A DNA stretch of 64,000 bases from Bacteroidales bacterium (GTDB lineage: Bacteria > Bacteroidota > Bacteroidia > Bacteroidales > WCHB1-69), in assembly GCA_017395245.1 (NCBI GenBank), contig JAFPVR010000001.1:1-64000 (forward strand), in the 5' to 3' direction. The notes beneath the pieces are model-generated. The model did not search any database and was not told where the DNA came from. It saw only the letters and a list, made by a program, of their open reading frames with translations. The stretch's first letter is position 1. Each line of letters begins with the position of its first letter. Shown here one piece after another: positions 27,443 to 35,579 of this stretch. A program made the position numbers and the translations under genes.

Positions 27443-28777
27443 ATGAAAACCACAATCCAAGAACGAAAAAACCGCGCCGCTGAAACCCTGTTTCTCGACG
27501 TGATGTGCCCCATCAAGAAAGCCACAGGTTATCTGGAGCGTATTGAGAAAAACGAGCAAGTCGCCGACTTGATTTGGAATGAATTCCAGACCACAAGGAT
27601 TCCTTGCTCCCGAAAACAGCTGATGCTTCTGTCGGAAGAGGAGCGGAAAACCATCATCAAAAATCATGTGAAGGAATGGGGAGCGGCGGTCGGACTGCCC
27701 TCTATCGAAAACCTTGTGAAACTGTGCGATACCTGGGGCTGCGACATCACGTCGGTGTACAATAAAACACTGACGCCCCTGCAAATCAAGAAGATGTTGC
27801 AGATGTATGTCATCGGTCAGGACAACTATTGCGAACAACTCGCCCTGGCCTTCTACCTATACAAAGACAGGCTCGAATTGGACGAATACGAGAGTCGTAA
27901 CGCGATGCGCGACAGCCTCTTCGTCCTGGGGCCGAGCGGAAGCGGGAAGACGTACGCCATTCAGATGCTTTGCCAGCTCTTCAACGCCCCCATGCTGCTC
28001 GTACACTGCAACTCCCTGGTTCAGGAAGGCATTGTAGGAAATAACTTCAACAATATTTTCACAAAGTTCTACGTAAACAACAACCAGGACGAAGAAATCA
28101 TAAAGCGTGCAGTCGTGGTCTTCGACGAATTTGACAAACTGCTTTTGAACGGTCACTTCAACGAACGCATCATGAGCGAGATGTTGAATATCATTGACGA
28201 CAAAGGCGAGGTGACATTCGACGAACAGTTCTCCGCATTTGGCAGCGTCAAGAAAATCACCGTGCCGACCAACAAAATGCTCTTCATCTTCACGGGCGTG
28301 TGCGAGGGTCTGGAGGATGTCACCCGTCGCAGATTGAACGTCGGCGGTCTGGGATATGCAACCGAAGCGGCAAAGGCCGCCGGATCCGACTGGGTTGAAC
28401 ACGTGACCCCTCGCGACCTGGAAGAAATCGGCTTCATGCCTGAGATCATCGGCCGTATCCAGACTGTTACTCACACAGTCAACCTCACCGAGGAAAAGCT
28501 GGTGGCCACCTTGGACTCGGAACTTTCCTCGCCGCTGACTCCTTTTACGCGGAAGCTGGCGAAACACGGAATCCAGCTTAAGATCTCCGAAAGCGGGAAA
28601 AAGGCTATCGCTGCCGTCTCCTACAAGAACCAGCTTGGCGTGCGCGGCATGAAAAGCGTCCTCTATACTGTCCTGCGCGGAGAGTTGCCCCACCTTCTTT
28701 CCGAGGAAAACAAACGCGAACGGGTGCTGAACATCAACGAGGCTTACGTCGCCAAAACGTTGAATCTGTCTCTGTAA
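27443..28777 (+). CDS. ClpX-like AAA+ ATPase
   Basis: A 444-residue AAA+ unfoldase-like protein. It has Walker A GPSGSGKT (about 163-170), Walker B VVVFDEFDKL (about 223-232), sensor 1 FIFTGV, and the ClpX-like box LEEIGFMPEIIGRI followed by a C-terminal domain with GVRGMKSVL, equivalent to the GxRGLR sensor 2 of ClpX. The N-terminal 120 residues differ from the zinc-binding domain of ClpX, with no Cys4 cluster, so substrate choice must differ. No clear ClpP-binding loop (IGF-type) was seen. It is divergent from the kinase-AAA+ gene and followed by an unknown gene after 36 bases. Confidence 0.75.
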   Translation: MKTTIQERKNRAAETLFLDVMCPIKKATGYLERIEKNEQVADLIWNEFQTTRIPCSRKQLMLLSEEERKTIIKNHVKEWGAAVGLPSIENLVKLCDTWGCDITSVYNKTLTPLQIKKMLQMYVIGQDNYCEQLALAFYLYKDRLELDEYESRNAMRDSLFVLGPSGSGKTYAIQMLCQLFNAPMLLVHCNSLVQEGIVGNNFNNIFTKFYVNNNQDEEIIKRAVVVFDEFDKLLLNGHFNERIMSEMLNIIDDKGEVTFDEQFSAFGSVKKITVPTNKMLFIFTGVCEGLEDVTRRRLNVGGLGYATEAAKAAGSDWVEHVTPRDLEEIGFMPEIIGRIQTVTHTVNLTEEKLVATLDSELSSPLTPFTRKLAKHGIQLKISESGKKAIAAVSYKNQLGVRGMKSVLYTVLRGELPHLLSEENKRERVLNINEAYVAKTLNLSL

Positions 28778-28813
28778 TTTTCACCTATTTTTAACCCATA
28801 TAAATCAAACACT

Positions 28814-29389
28814 ATGATGAACAAGTTCCTTTTCTCTTTTCAGGAATTTATCGATGAATGTCGTGAGAATTCCGACAAAAGCGAGATTATCAAGAACTAT
28901 GAGGCCATCTTCGGCCCCATGCCATCCGACTTCAAACAAACCGACATCTACAAGCAGTATGTGAGTAAATTCACCGTGCCGAAGCACTTCAAGCTCATCG
29001 TGCCCAGTGAACTGATGCACGATTTCGACTGGAAACTGCTTGAACAGCTGACGGCAGCATCCTTCTCCTCCGAATACCGGTTTGTGCCCTCCGATGACAT
29101 CTCATCGACGTACCAGCTCTACATTTCCGTCACATCCGGCGGGAAACAGGTTGTGAAGAAAATCGAGGAGCTGTGGTCCTTCCAGATCCTGCGTCTCTTT
29201 GAGATTTACATTGAAGAACAGATAAAGCTGTTCACCCTAATGTCCGACAAAGATGAGGATGACTCTGAGCACGAGGCCATTTCCGCCGAACAAAAGGCCA
29301 GACTCAAAAAATACCGTCTCTTAACCGAGGGCCTGACGGAGAATGAAGAGTTCTTCACTAACTTGGACAAGAAGCTGGAGTCAATCTGA
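28814..29389 (+). CDS. Uncharacterised protein downstream of ClpX-like ATPase
   Basis: A 191-residue acidic, mostly helical protein with no recognised family, no signal peptide and no membrane segment. A more beta-like central part (FVPSDDISSTYQLYISVTSG) is flanked by helices. It is 36 bases after the ClpX-like gene and is probably co-transcribed, so it may be a substrate adaptor or target of that ATPase. Confidence 0.55.
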   Translation: MMNKFLFSFQEFIDECRENSDKSEIIKNYEAIFGPMPSDFKQTDIYKQYVSKFTVPKHFKLIVPSELMHDFDWKLLEQLTAASFSSEYRFVPSDDISSTYQLYISVTSGGKQVVKKIEELWSFQILRLFEIYIEEQIKLFTLMSDKDEDDSEHEAISAEQKARLKKYRLLTEGLTENEEFFTNLDKKLESI

Positions 29390-29409
29390 AATGGTTTTCA
29401 TAAAAATCG

Positions 29410-29417
29410 TATTTTTG
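29410..29417 (+). promoter_or_regulatory. -7 box for the LytTR gene
   Basis: TATTTTTG matches TAnnTTTG, 17 bases before the ATG at 29434, so the leader is very short. Confidence 0.6.
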
Positions 29418-29433
29418 CCGCGATTTTAATCTT

Positions 29434-29781
29434 ATGCGAAATTATTTCCTATACTCAACCCCCACAAGTCTCCTCCACTTCGACGCGGACACCTTGATGT
29501 ATGTGCAGGCGGACGGCAACTATGTCACCCTGCATTTTCGGGATTCGTCCACCAAAGTGCTGACCATGCAACTGCATGATTTTGAGAGTCTTCTGGTGCG
29601 AAAAACACCAGGGAAGTTCAGCAAGGTGGGCCGAAGCCTGATTGTGAACCTCAAGTTTGTGTTTTCCATCAACATAACCAGACAGGAGCTTGTGATTTCG
29701 GACAAAGTGATGTTCACGCACACGTTGAACCCCTCGAAAAAAGCATTGGAAGAATTCAAAAACCAATTCGAGAAATTATGA
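29434..29781 (+). CDS. Stand-alone LytTR DNA-binding protein
   Basis: A 115-residue protein consisting of just a LytTR domain: DADTLMYVQADGNYVTLHF (recognition strands), then FSKVGRSLIVNLKFVFSI, which carries the typical R-S-x-x-V-N. There is no receiver domain, so it is not a normal two-component regulator. The four-base ATGA overlap with the next gene implies translational coupling and suggests that it regulates, or is controlled by, that membrane protein, as in LytTR regulatory systems with a membrane inhibitor; that link is inferred. Confidence 0.75.
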   Translation: MRNYFLYSTPTSLLHFDADTLMYVQADGNYVTLHFRDSSTKVLTMQLHDFESLLVRKTPGKFSKVGRSLIVNLKFVFSINITRQELVISDKVMFTHTLNPSKKALEEFKNQFEKL

Positions 29782-30641
29782 AGACCCACTATAACAAATA
29801 CGATGACGATGACGTGTCCTATATCATAGGAGGTCACGCCGGCAAGCCTTTCTACAAAAAATGGTGGTTTTATGCATTGGTCACGCTTGGTATCGTGGCG
29901 GCCGTGATTGTTTACAAACTGGCCACGAGGAACCATAATGATGCATCACCGAAGTTGATTATTACCACCGAAAATCTCTCCACCAACGCTGTTGGCCGGA
30001 ATCCGAAGTTCCAAAGTGACTCTGCGCAACCCGGCAAGGTAATCGTCAGCGAAGCCACAGTAAACGGCAAGACTCTGAAAATCTGGCAGTTCGACGGCGG
30101 TTATGCGGAACTGCGAATCGGGGCTGTCGGCACGGACGATCCGGATGTGATTTTCGCAACACAGGCGGCGGACATCCGATCCGACAACCGAGGAATTGTA
30201 GGGGCGTTTGTGAACCGTGGGGAGCTCGTCTCCAAAGGCCAGGCCAAGAAGGGATTCTGCGCCATTATCGACGGGAAAGTCGTGGTGGGCGCGGCCGAGC
30301 ATTCCCCCTATTTGGAAGAGGCCATCGAAAAAGGCGGCTACTTCTTCCGGCAGTACCCGCTGGTGTATGACGGGCTGGTCATCGACAACAAACCCAAAGG
30401 CACCGCCCTTCGCCGGGCCCTCTGCGAGCGCGACGGGGAAATCATCGTGGTGGAATGCAATGCTATCACGTTCCACGATTTCGCCCAGACATTGGCCGAC
30501 TTCGGTGTGCAAAACGCCATCTATCTCGTGGGCGCCGATGCGTACGGTTTCCACAAGGCTGACGATGGCCTCGCAATAGAACACGGCGACCCAAAATGGA
30601 ACCAGGAGCCTAATGTGACCTACCTTGTTTGGAAACGTTGA
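29778..30641 (+). CDS. Membrane-anchored phosphodiester glycosidase-like (DUF2233/NAGPA) protein
   Basis: A 287-residue protein with a cytoplasmic N-terminus, one membrane helix (about 29-50) and an outside domain. The stretch GAFVNRGELVSKGQAKKGFCAIIDGK, then FRQYPLVYDGLVID, ALRRALCERDGEIIVVECNAITFHDFAQTLADFG and a final AIYLVGADAYG follow the order of the DUF2233/NAGPA phosphodiester glycosidase fold, but the usual LDGG near the end is replaced, so activity is doubtful. Translationally coupled to the LytTR gene. Confidence 0.45.
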   Translation: MKTHYNKYDDDDVSYIIGGHAGKPFYKKWWFYALVTLGIVAAVIVYKLATRNHNDASPKLIITTENLSTNAVGRNPKFQSDSAQPGKVIVSEATVNGKTLKIWQFDGGYAELRIGAVGTDDPDVIFATQAADIRSDNRGIVGAFVNRGELVSKGQAKKGFCAIIDGKVVVGAAEHSPYLEEAIEKGGYFFRQYPLVYDGLVIDNKPKGTALRRALCERDGEIIVVECNAITFHDFAQTLADFGVQNAIYLVGADAYGFHKADDGLAIEHGDPKWNQEPNVTYLVWKR

Positions 30642-30725
30642 CCGTTGTTGACCGTTGACCGTTGACCATTGACCGTTGACCGTTGACCGTTGACCGTTGA
30701 CCGTTGACCGTTGACATTTGACATT
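30640..30725 (+). repeat. Tandem heptamer array (GTTGACC)n
   Basis: About a dozen near-perfect copies of GTTGACC follow the stop of the previous gene directly, with a few variants (ACATTTG, CATTGACC). There are no spacers, so it is not a CRISPR. A short related stretch is at 52703-52724. The copy number is likely unstable by slippage. Confidence 0.85.
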
Positions 30726-30735
30726 TGACCGTTAA

Positions 30736-30800
30736 CCCCAGGGCTTCGCTTCGCTCCACCCTGGGCTATCAAGCTCTTGCCCCTACCGAGGCTGCTCAAG
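30736..30800 (+). repeat. REP-like two-hairpin element, copy 1
   Basis: CCCAGGG (30737-30743) pairs with CCCTGGG (30759-30765) around the loop CTTCGCTTCGCTCCA; a second, weaker hairpin follows. Related copies lie at 45158, 52724 and, inverted, 63794. Confidence 0.75.
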
Positions 30801-30829
30801 GAGGTTGTTTTATTAGTTGAAAATTTCAT

Positions 30830-32029
30830 TTATAACTGTCCGCGATAGAGTGATGGACTGTTCTTTTTGCGTAACAGGAGGCAGAGGTGAGCACCGTCTT
30901 CGTAGCGGTCGTTCATCAAGAAGTAACCATCGTTGTTAGGAGTTGTGCCGATGATGCCGCGAGAGGTGTAAGTCTCTCGGGTAAGAGTATTCGAATGGGT
31001 GGTGATGGTCGTGATATAGACCGAATCGAACTTATCTTCCAGCAGGTCTTCGTTAGTTTTCTTCTTGTTGGCCTTCTGAGGCTTGTGAAGCCACTCGCTG
31101 ATGGTTGCGGCATCGCTTTCTTTCATCTGCCTGCTGATGAACACCTTGATCTCTTTATAACGGTCGAATTCTGTGATGCTGTAGAACTCCAGAATCTCGA
31201 AGGCGTGCTTGGCAGTCGGAATGTTCAAGCACATATTCTCGGGTAACTGGCCATGGATGTTCACCTCATCAACCAAAGCCTTGAGGATGTCGATAGTAGA
31301 GATTTCAAGGAGATCAACCTGATTGAGGATGTTTCTGCGCTGATTTACAAATTGGGGTAGAAGGTTATCGTCGAGATAGTCGTTGATGGCCTTTGGGAGC
31401 AGGTTACCGAACTCAAAATGATAGCGGATGCGACCAGGACGACCCAACAGATTGTCGTTGAGCGTTAACTGATTAGTGGTCAAGATGTAGAGCTTGCGAG
31501 TCTGGTTATAGACGCCATCTATCATGCGTAAGAGTACATCGTCATCTTCTCCTTTCTTGAAGGTCTTTTCTGCCTCGTCGATGAACACGACACACTCGAA
31601 ACAAAGCGACTGAAGGAAGTTGACCAGGCCCTCGTACGGATATTGCACGATGACTACAGGCAGGTCGAGTGCATTGCAGAGCAGTTTCGCTGACAGTGTT
31701 TTGCCTGTCCCTTTCAGACCATTGAAGATTACGCCCAAATTTTTCTCGCCCTTGACGAATACGTCTGATTCCCACGTCTTTTTGATTGTCTTCAGCATCT
31801 CATCGGAGCCCAACTCGTAGATCTTGAAGTTGAACTCGAAAGTGTCGGCAATCCTTTGAAGTCCCAGTCTTGCATCCATTGGGTTGGGTGATTTCACCAC
31901 GTTGAAGATACCTTTACCTGGTGTTTTTAATAATACGGTATCACCGCTGATTGGAAAGTATATTCCGCCTTCGTTCACCCACTTCTGGCGGGTGAGGCAG
32001 GTGTCGTTGATGTTTGTTCGCTGTTCCAT
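30830..32029 (-). CDS. AAA ATPase, last gene of a minus-strand group
   Basis: A 399-residue AAA ATPase with Walker A GLKGTGKT (104-111), Walker B VVFIDEAEKT (147-156) and sensor 1 LYILTTNQ, then an arginine finger region GRPGRIRYHFEF. The N-terminal 90 residues and the C-terminal 150 are unrecognised. Proteins of this type occur in phages and mobile elements of Bacteroidetes. The gene is two bases after the preceding gene's stop and likely co-transcribed with it. A role in remodelling its partners is inferred. Confidence 0.65.
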   Translation of the reverse strand: MEQRTNINDTCLTRQKWVNEGGIYFPISGDTVLLKTPGKGIFNVVKSPNPMDARLGLQRIADTFEFNFKIYELGSDEMLKTIKKTWESDVFVKGEKNLGVIFNGLKGTGKTLSAKLLCNALDLPVVIVQYPYEGLVNFLQSLCFECVVFIDEAEKTFKKGEDDDVLLRMIDGVYNQTRKLYILTTNQLTLNDNLLGRPGRIRYHFEFGNLLPKAINDYLDDNLLPQFVNQRRNILNQVDLLEISTIDILKALVDEVNIHGQLPENMCLNIPTAKHAFEILEFYSITEFDRYKEIKVFISRQMKESDAATISEWLHKPQKANKKKTNEDLLEDKFDSVYITTITTHSNTLTRETYTSRGIIGTTPNNDGYFLMNDRYEDGAHLCLLLRKKNSPSLYRGQL

Positions 32030-32031
32030 AA

Positions 32032-32526
32032 TTATTTGTTGTTACTTGTTCTCTTATTAAATCTTTCATTGAACTGCTTGAGGAACTTCTCGTGCTCCTC
32101 GTAGTACTCGTAATAATGCTGACCGAAGCTGTTGATGCCATTGAGCGCTTCTTTGGTGAAGATGTTTTCGTAAGGAATTCCGAGGGCGTGGAAGAAGTTC
32201 TCCAACTCATTTAGACTTTCGCCGTTCGCATCGACCAACGTATGGAGATACTTCAAGTTGATGATAATGATTCTGGCACCTATGGGCGATGTTCTGATGC
32301 GATAGCCTTCAATGTCGCGTTGGAAGTACATTTCTGAGGTGTACTCGTCATATACGGCTTCAAATCCCAGTGGTTCAAGGACGTGCTTATTTAGCGGGAC
32401 GAGGTATCTGATTGTGGCAGTATCTGATGTCTCACCGTTATATACGTCTAACTCCATCTTCTCGTCATAGAAGTGGCAACCCAATCGCAGGTTTTTCGGT
32501 TTGTTTTGAATTTTAAGATCTTGCAT
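32032..32526 (-). CDS. Uncharacterised protein upstream of the AAA ATPase
   Basis: A 164-residue protein with no recognised family. It has a beta-rich centre (TIRYLVPLNKHVLEPLGFEA, then RIRTSPIGARIIIINLKYL) and a highly charged helical tail rich in Glu, Tyr and Lys. The start at 32526 is chosen because it falls after the upstream stop; alternatives at 32577 or 32604 would overlap that gene. Its stop nearly touches the ATPase ATG, indicating tight coupling. Confidence 0.5.
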   Translation of the reverse strand: MQDLKIQNKPKNLRLGCHFYDEKMELDVYNGETSDTATIRYLVPLNKHVLEPLGFEAVYDEYTSEMYFQRDIEGYRIRTSPIGARIIIINLKYLHTLVDANGESLNELENFFHALGIPYENIFTKEALNGINSFGQHYYEYYEEHEKFLKQFNERFNKRTSNNK

Positions 32527-32563
32527 AGTCTTGTCTTGATGTTTATTTTGTTCAGTAATTACG

Positions 32564-33049
32564 TTACCTTGTTGCATATATTTCGAAATCATCGTCTGCA
32601 GCAATCAGGCGCTGCAGGAAATCCAATGTGAAGGCGAGCAACTGGTCGTAGTTGCCCCAGCCGTTGTCGGGATTCAGCGGGAGAAGTTCTTCTTTATGAG
32701 TCCGCAAATACAGGTATCCCTTCAGCACGTATTCCCGATAGCCAGGTGAGCCTGTCGTTGCAAAGTTGTGCTCGTCTGGTCGCCACAGCAAATCATAGAG
32801 CGTCAGTTCCGTACCCTCAATGGGGACCTCTGAGGCCATTTTGTTCATGTTGTGCGTGATGTTTCCGTGCCAAAAATCCTCGTCCTCATATTCATGGACC
32901 AAAATATGCGAGAGGTCTGCGTCTGGAAAATGCGAGCGGACATCTTCCTTTGTCTTTAGTTCAACAGTCTGTCCGTTCTCTCGGACATAGACACCCGTTC
33001 CGAACTTGCGGATAGGCGTTTTTGATGTGATGTACAAATCTAAGCTCAT
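32564..33049 (-). CDS. Uncharacterised phage-type protein (MSLDLY family)
   Basis: A 161-residue protein beginning MSLDLYI and carrying HGNITHNMNKMA, YDLLWRPDEH, and a C-terminal LNPDNGWGNYDQLLAF. These match a family I know from phage and plasmid hypothetical proteins (NITHNL...LWRPEE...NPENGWGTY); its function is unknown. It sits 12 bases downstream of the 537-residue gene and belongs to the same transcription unit. Confidence 0.6.
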   Translation of the reverse strand: MSLDLYITSKTPIRKFGTGVYVRENGQTVELKTKEDVRSHFPDADLSHILVHEYEDEDFWHGNITHNMNKMASEVPIEGTELTLYDLLWRPDEHNFATTGSPGYREYVLKGYLYLRTHKEELLPLNPDNGWGNYDQLLAFTLDFLQRLIAADDDFEIYATR

Positions 33050-33061
33050 GGTTCCTCTGTG

Positions 33062-34675
33062 TTAATGATTTTTTAGTCTTTGATTTTTCTTTTCTTCAAC
33101 AAATCGTCCTATAATATAATGCATCGCGGCATTAACCGTATCGAACCGCTTCTTGTTCTCCTCGATCCGAAGTTGGCCGGGTCCGTGCTCAAACAGGTAG
33201 CAATGCTGATGATCGGAATAGCTTGATATGCCGAAAACGACATCGTACTTGCGCTCCAGCACGGTAAGGATACCGCATAGCGTCAGCGGATTAGATACTT
33301 CATCGCGAATCAAATCATAGACAGAATCGTCTAAAGGCACAAGAGTGTCTAAAACGACGAGCTCCTCGGGCGACCATTCAGCCAGAGAGACAATTTCGTC
33401 GTACTGTTCTCGAGTAAGTTCATCTTTATCACCCAAATAGCACTCGTATGGAAGCGGAAAGACGCTACCCTCGTCGTGGTGGCAGAAGTAGTCGTGGAAG
33501 TAGTGTGGGGTGAGGAGCACATTGTCCTTCTCCTCCAGCACATCCAGTATCTTCTGTGCATCGTGGATGATGAGCGGACAACCGGTCTCGTACAAAGCCA
33601 CAGCGATATCCACCGCATCGTCCAGATAGGCTGAGTAGCTGAAGCCGAAAGTGATGAGCCACCGCCCCGGCGTATAGTAATCTGTGGCATGGACATCCAT
33701 TCGCGACAGCCCAAGCTCGCCATAGTGGTCGAAGGCCATGTCCTCGAATGCTTTGACGCTGTCGAAGTCGGTCTCTTCTGTAATCTCCCCGTGACGGCCA
33801 AGCTGATAACGGCGATAATATCCGATATCGTCCAACTTGCCATTTTTACAGCGTCTTTGCTCCCGTTCCTTCTTATCCCGCTCCGACCAAGGCTCATGTT
33901 GGGAATCAAAGACCTCGTGCGCCACCCGGAAGTACTTGCTGTAGATGCGGATGCTCATCGTGTCCAGCGGTTTGCGGTAAAATGGCGGTAACGGGCCCGG
34001 GTCTTCACCGTTTTTAATTTTTTCGTAGATGGTCTCGTTGACGATGCACTCGCAAAGCATCTGCAAACCTTTCTCCAGTTGTTTCGGTGCCAACCGCTGC
34101 CATGGTACAATGCGGTTCATCTCCTTGCGGGGAATGCTGCCCGTGCGCTGCCGCTTGGGGAGGTGTTCGTCCACATAACGGTTGTATGCCTCCGGGTCTT
34201 GCACAATCTCTGCAATACGCTCCTGTAGGTAGGCCAGCAGCGGTTCCAAATACCAATCCAACGAACCAATGTTATGCCCATTCCATTTTGCGTCGTTGTG
34301 AATGACACACCAATGATGGTCGTGGTCGGATAGGTGGAGGTAGGTGTGACCCTTGTACTGGCTCACCGAGATGAAATACCAGTACGTCTCGCGAGGGAAC
34401 TCCGACTTCCAATACTCAAGATAGTCCTTGTGTGTTTTCACATCCTCCTCCCACTCCTTCACCTCTTTTAATGTTGCCCAATCAGAGGGCTTCCCACGCG
34501 GCACCTCTATCCAAATTCCATGCCGGTGGTCGTCACCAATAGGCGCAAAAACATCCAGCAGATCCCTGATTTTCATCAGTAGTTCTTGACTGCGCCCATC
34601 AACAATAAAGTGGTTGTCGTGCCCGTGGTTTGGCAGTCTGCGCATCAGAGGTTGGTATAAGTGTTCCTTGTTCAT
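33062..34675 (-). CDS. Large uncharacterised protein
   Basis: A 537-residue soluble protein, rich in aromatic residues and His (for example DNHFIVDGRSQELLMKIRD and YLHLSDHDHHWCVIHND), with no recognised domain, signal peptide or membrane segment. A C-terminal part (about 450-525: LTVLERKYDVVFGISSYS) looks like a mixed alpha/beta unit. It is the first gene of the minus-strand group ending in the AAA ATPase. Confidence 0.55.
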   Translation of the reverse strand: MNKEHLYQPLMRRLPNHGHDNHFIVDGRSQELLMKIRDLLDVFAPIGDDHRHGIWIEVPRGKPSDWATLKEVKEWEEDVKTHKDYLEYWKSEFPRETYWYFISVSQYKGHTYLHLSDHDHHWCVIHNDAKWNGHNIGSLDWYLEPLLAYLQERIAEIVQDPEAYNRYVDEHLPKRQRTGSIPRKEMNRIVPWQRLAPKQLEKGLQMLCECIVNETIYEKIKNGEDPGPLPPFYRKPLDTMSIRIYSKYFRVAHEVFDSQHEPWSERDKKEREQRRCKNGKLDDIGYYRRYQLGRHGEITEETDFDSVKAFEDMAFDHYGELGLSRMDVHATDYYTPGRWLITFGFSYSAYLDDAVDIAVALYETGCPLIIHDAQKILDVLEEKDNVLLTPHYFHDYFCHHDEGSVFPLPYECYLGDKDELTREQYDEIVSLAEWSPEELVVLDTLVPLDDSVYDLIRDEVSNPLTLCGILTVLERKYDVVFGISSYSDHQHCYLFEHGPGQLRIEENKKRFDTVNAAMHYIIGRFVEEKKNQRLKNH

Positions 34676-34774
34676 CGCTCTTATAAATTTCGTTCGACTT
34701 TCTATCCATAAGTAATGAAAATCCGGAAATGTTACAACTAATCTTTCGTTTTTTTCGGATATGAAAATAAATAG

Positions 34775-34782
34775 TATCTTTG
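34775..34782 (+). promoter_or_regulatory. -7 box for the glycan cluster
   Basis: TATCTTTG fits TAnnTTTG and lies 60 bases before the first sugar transferase ATG. Confidence 0.55.
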
Positions 34783-34841
34783 CGGCGGTTTAGAAGATTG
34801 GAAAAGTTATGATACTCAGTGGGTTTAAAATCGAATAAATT

Positions 34842-35495
34842 ATGATACTAAAATGGTTGTTTGACAGATTTGTGGCACTGATTGGCCTGTTAATTCTATG
34901 GCCGGTTTTAATCGTGGTGGCCATTATGGTTAAAGTAAAGATGCCCGGCGGTCCGGCATTCTTTGTGCAAAAACGCGTGGGCAAAGGGGGCAAGTTGTTC
35001 AAATGCCATAAGTTCCGCACCATGACGGTCAAGCACAACGGTTCTACGGTGAGCGTTGCAGGCGACAGCCGCATCACGCCTCTTGGTGCCAAGTTGCGTC
35101 ATTATAAATTGGATGAGCTCCCGGGCTTGTGGGATGTGCTGATCGGCAACATGAGCTTCGTGGGGCCGCGTCCGGATGTGCCCGGCTATGCCGACAAGCT
35201 CGAAGGGGACGACCGGGATGTGCTGAAACTCCGTCCCGGCATCACGGGCCCCGCCACCTTGAAATACCGACTGGAAGATGAAATGATAGCCGAGTATGTG
35301 GCCCAGAAACAGAAAGAGGGAGACACACGTGATGCGCAAGACATTGCCGTCGAATACAATGACACGGTGATTTATCCCGACAAGGTGCGCATCAATTGCT
35401 ACTACTATCGACATTATTCTTTTATCAAGGATATCCAGATGATTTTCTGCACCGTGCTGGGCAAGAAGATGGAATATGCCGGAGAGATGATTTGA
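34842..35495 (+). CDS. Initiating sugar transferase (undecaprenyl-phosphate type) 1
   Basis: A 217-residue bacterial sugar transferase of the WcaJ/PglC type, which moves a sugar-1-phosphate onto a membrane lipid phosphate. One N-terminal membrane segment (about 8-30) is followed by FVQKRVGKGGKLFKCHKFRTM, KLRHYKLDELPGLWDVL and MSFVGPRPDVPGY, the conserved motifs, with catalytic D-E in LDELP and the PRP of the substrate site. It lacks the large N-terminal domain of WbaP, so it is the minimal PglC-like form. First gene of the glycan cluster. Confidence 0.8.
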   Translation: MILKWLFDRFVALIGLLILWPVLIVVAIMVKVKMPGGPAFFVQKRVGKGGKLFKCHKFRTMTVKHNGSTVSVAGDSRITPLGAKLRHYKLDELPGLWDVLIGNMSFVGPRPDVPGYADKLEGDDRDVLKLRPGITGPATLKYRLEDEMIAEYVAQKQKEGDTRDAQDIAVEYNDTVIYPDKVRINCYYYRHYSFIKDIQMIFCTVLGKKMEYAGEMI

Positions 35496-35579
35496 GGAAT
35501 GAAATATTCCTCATAGAACCAAGCCAGCGATAGGATGGCAAATAGATTATAATAAAAACTAATATACAAACAAATTATT

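Noticed and set aside
30640..30731. Possible CRISPR array.
   Set aside because: Unit is seven bases with no spacers, so it is a simple tandem repeat.
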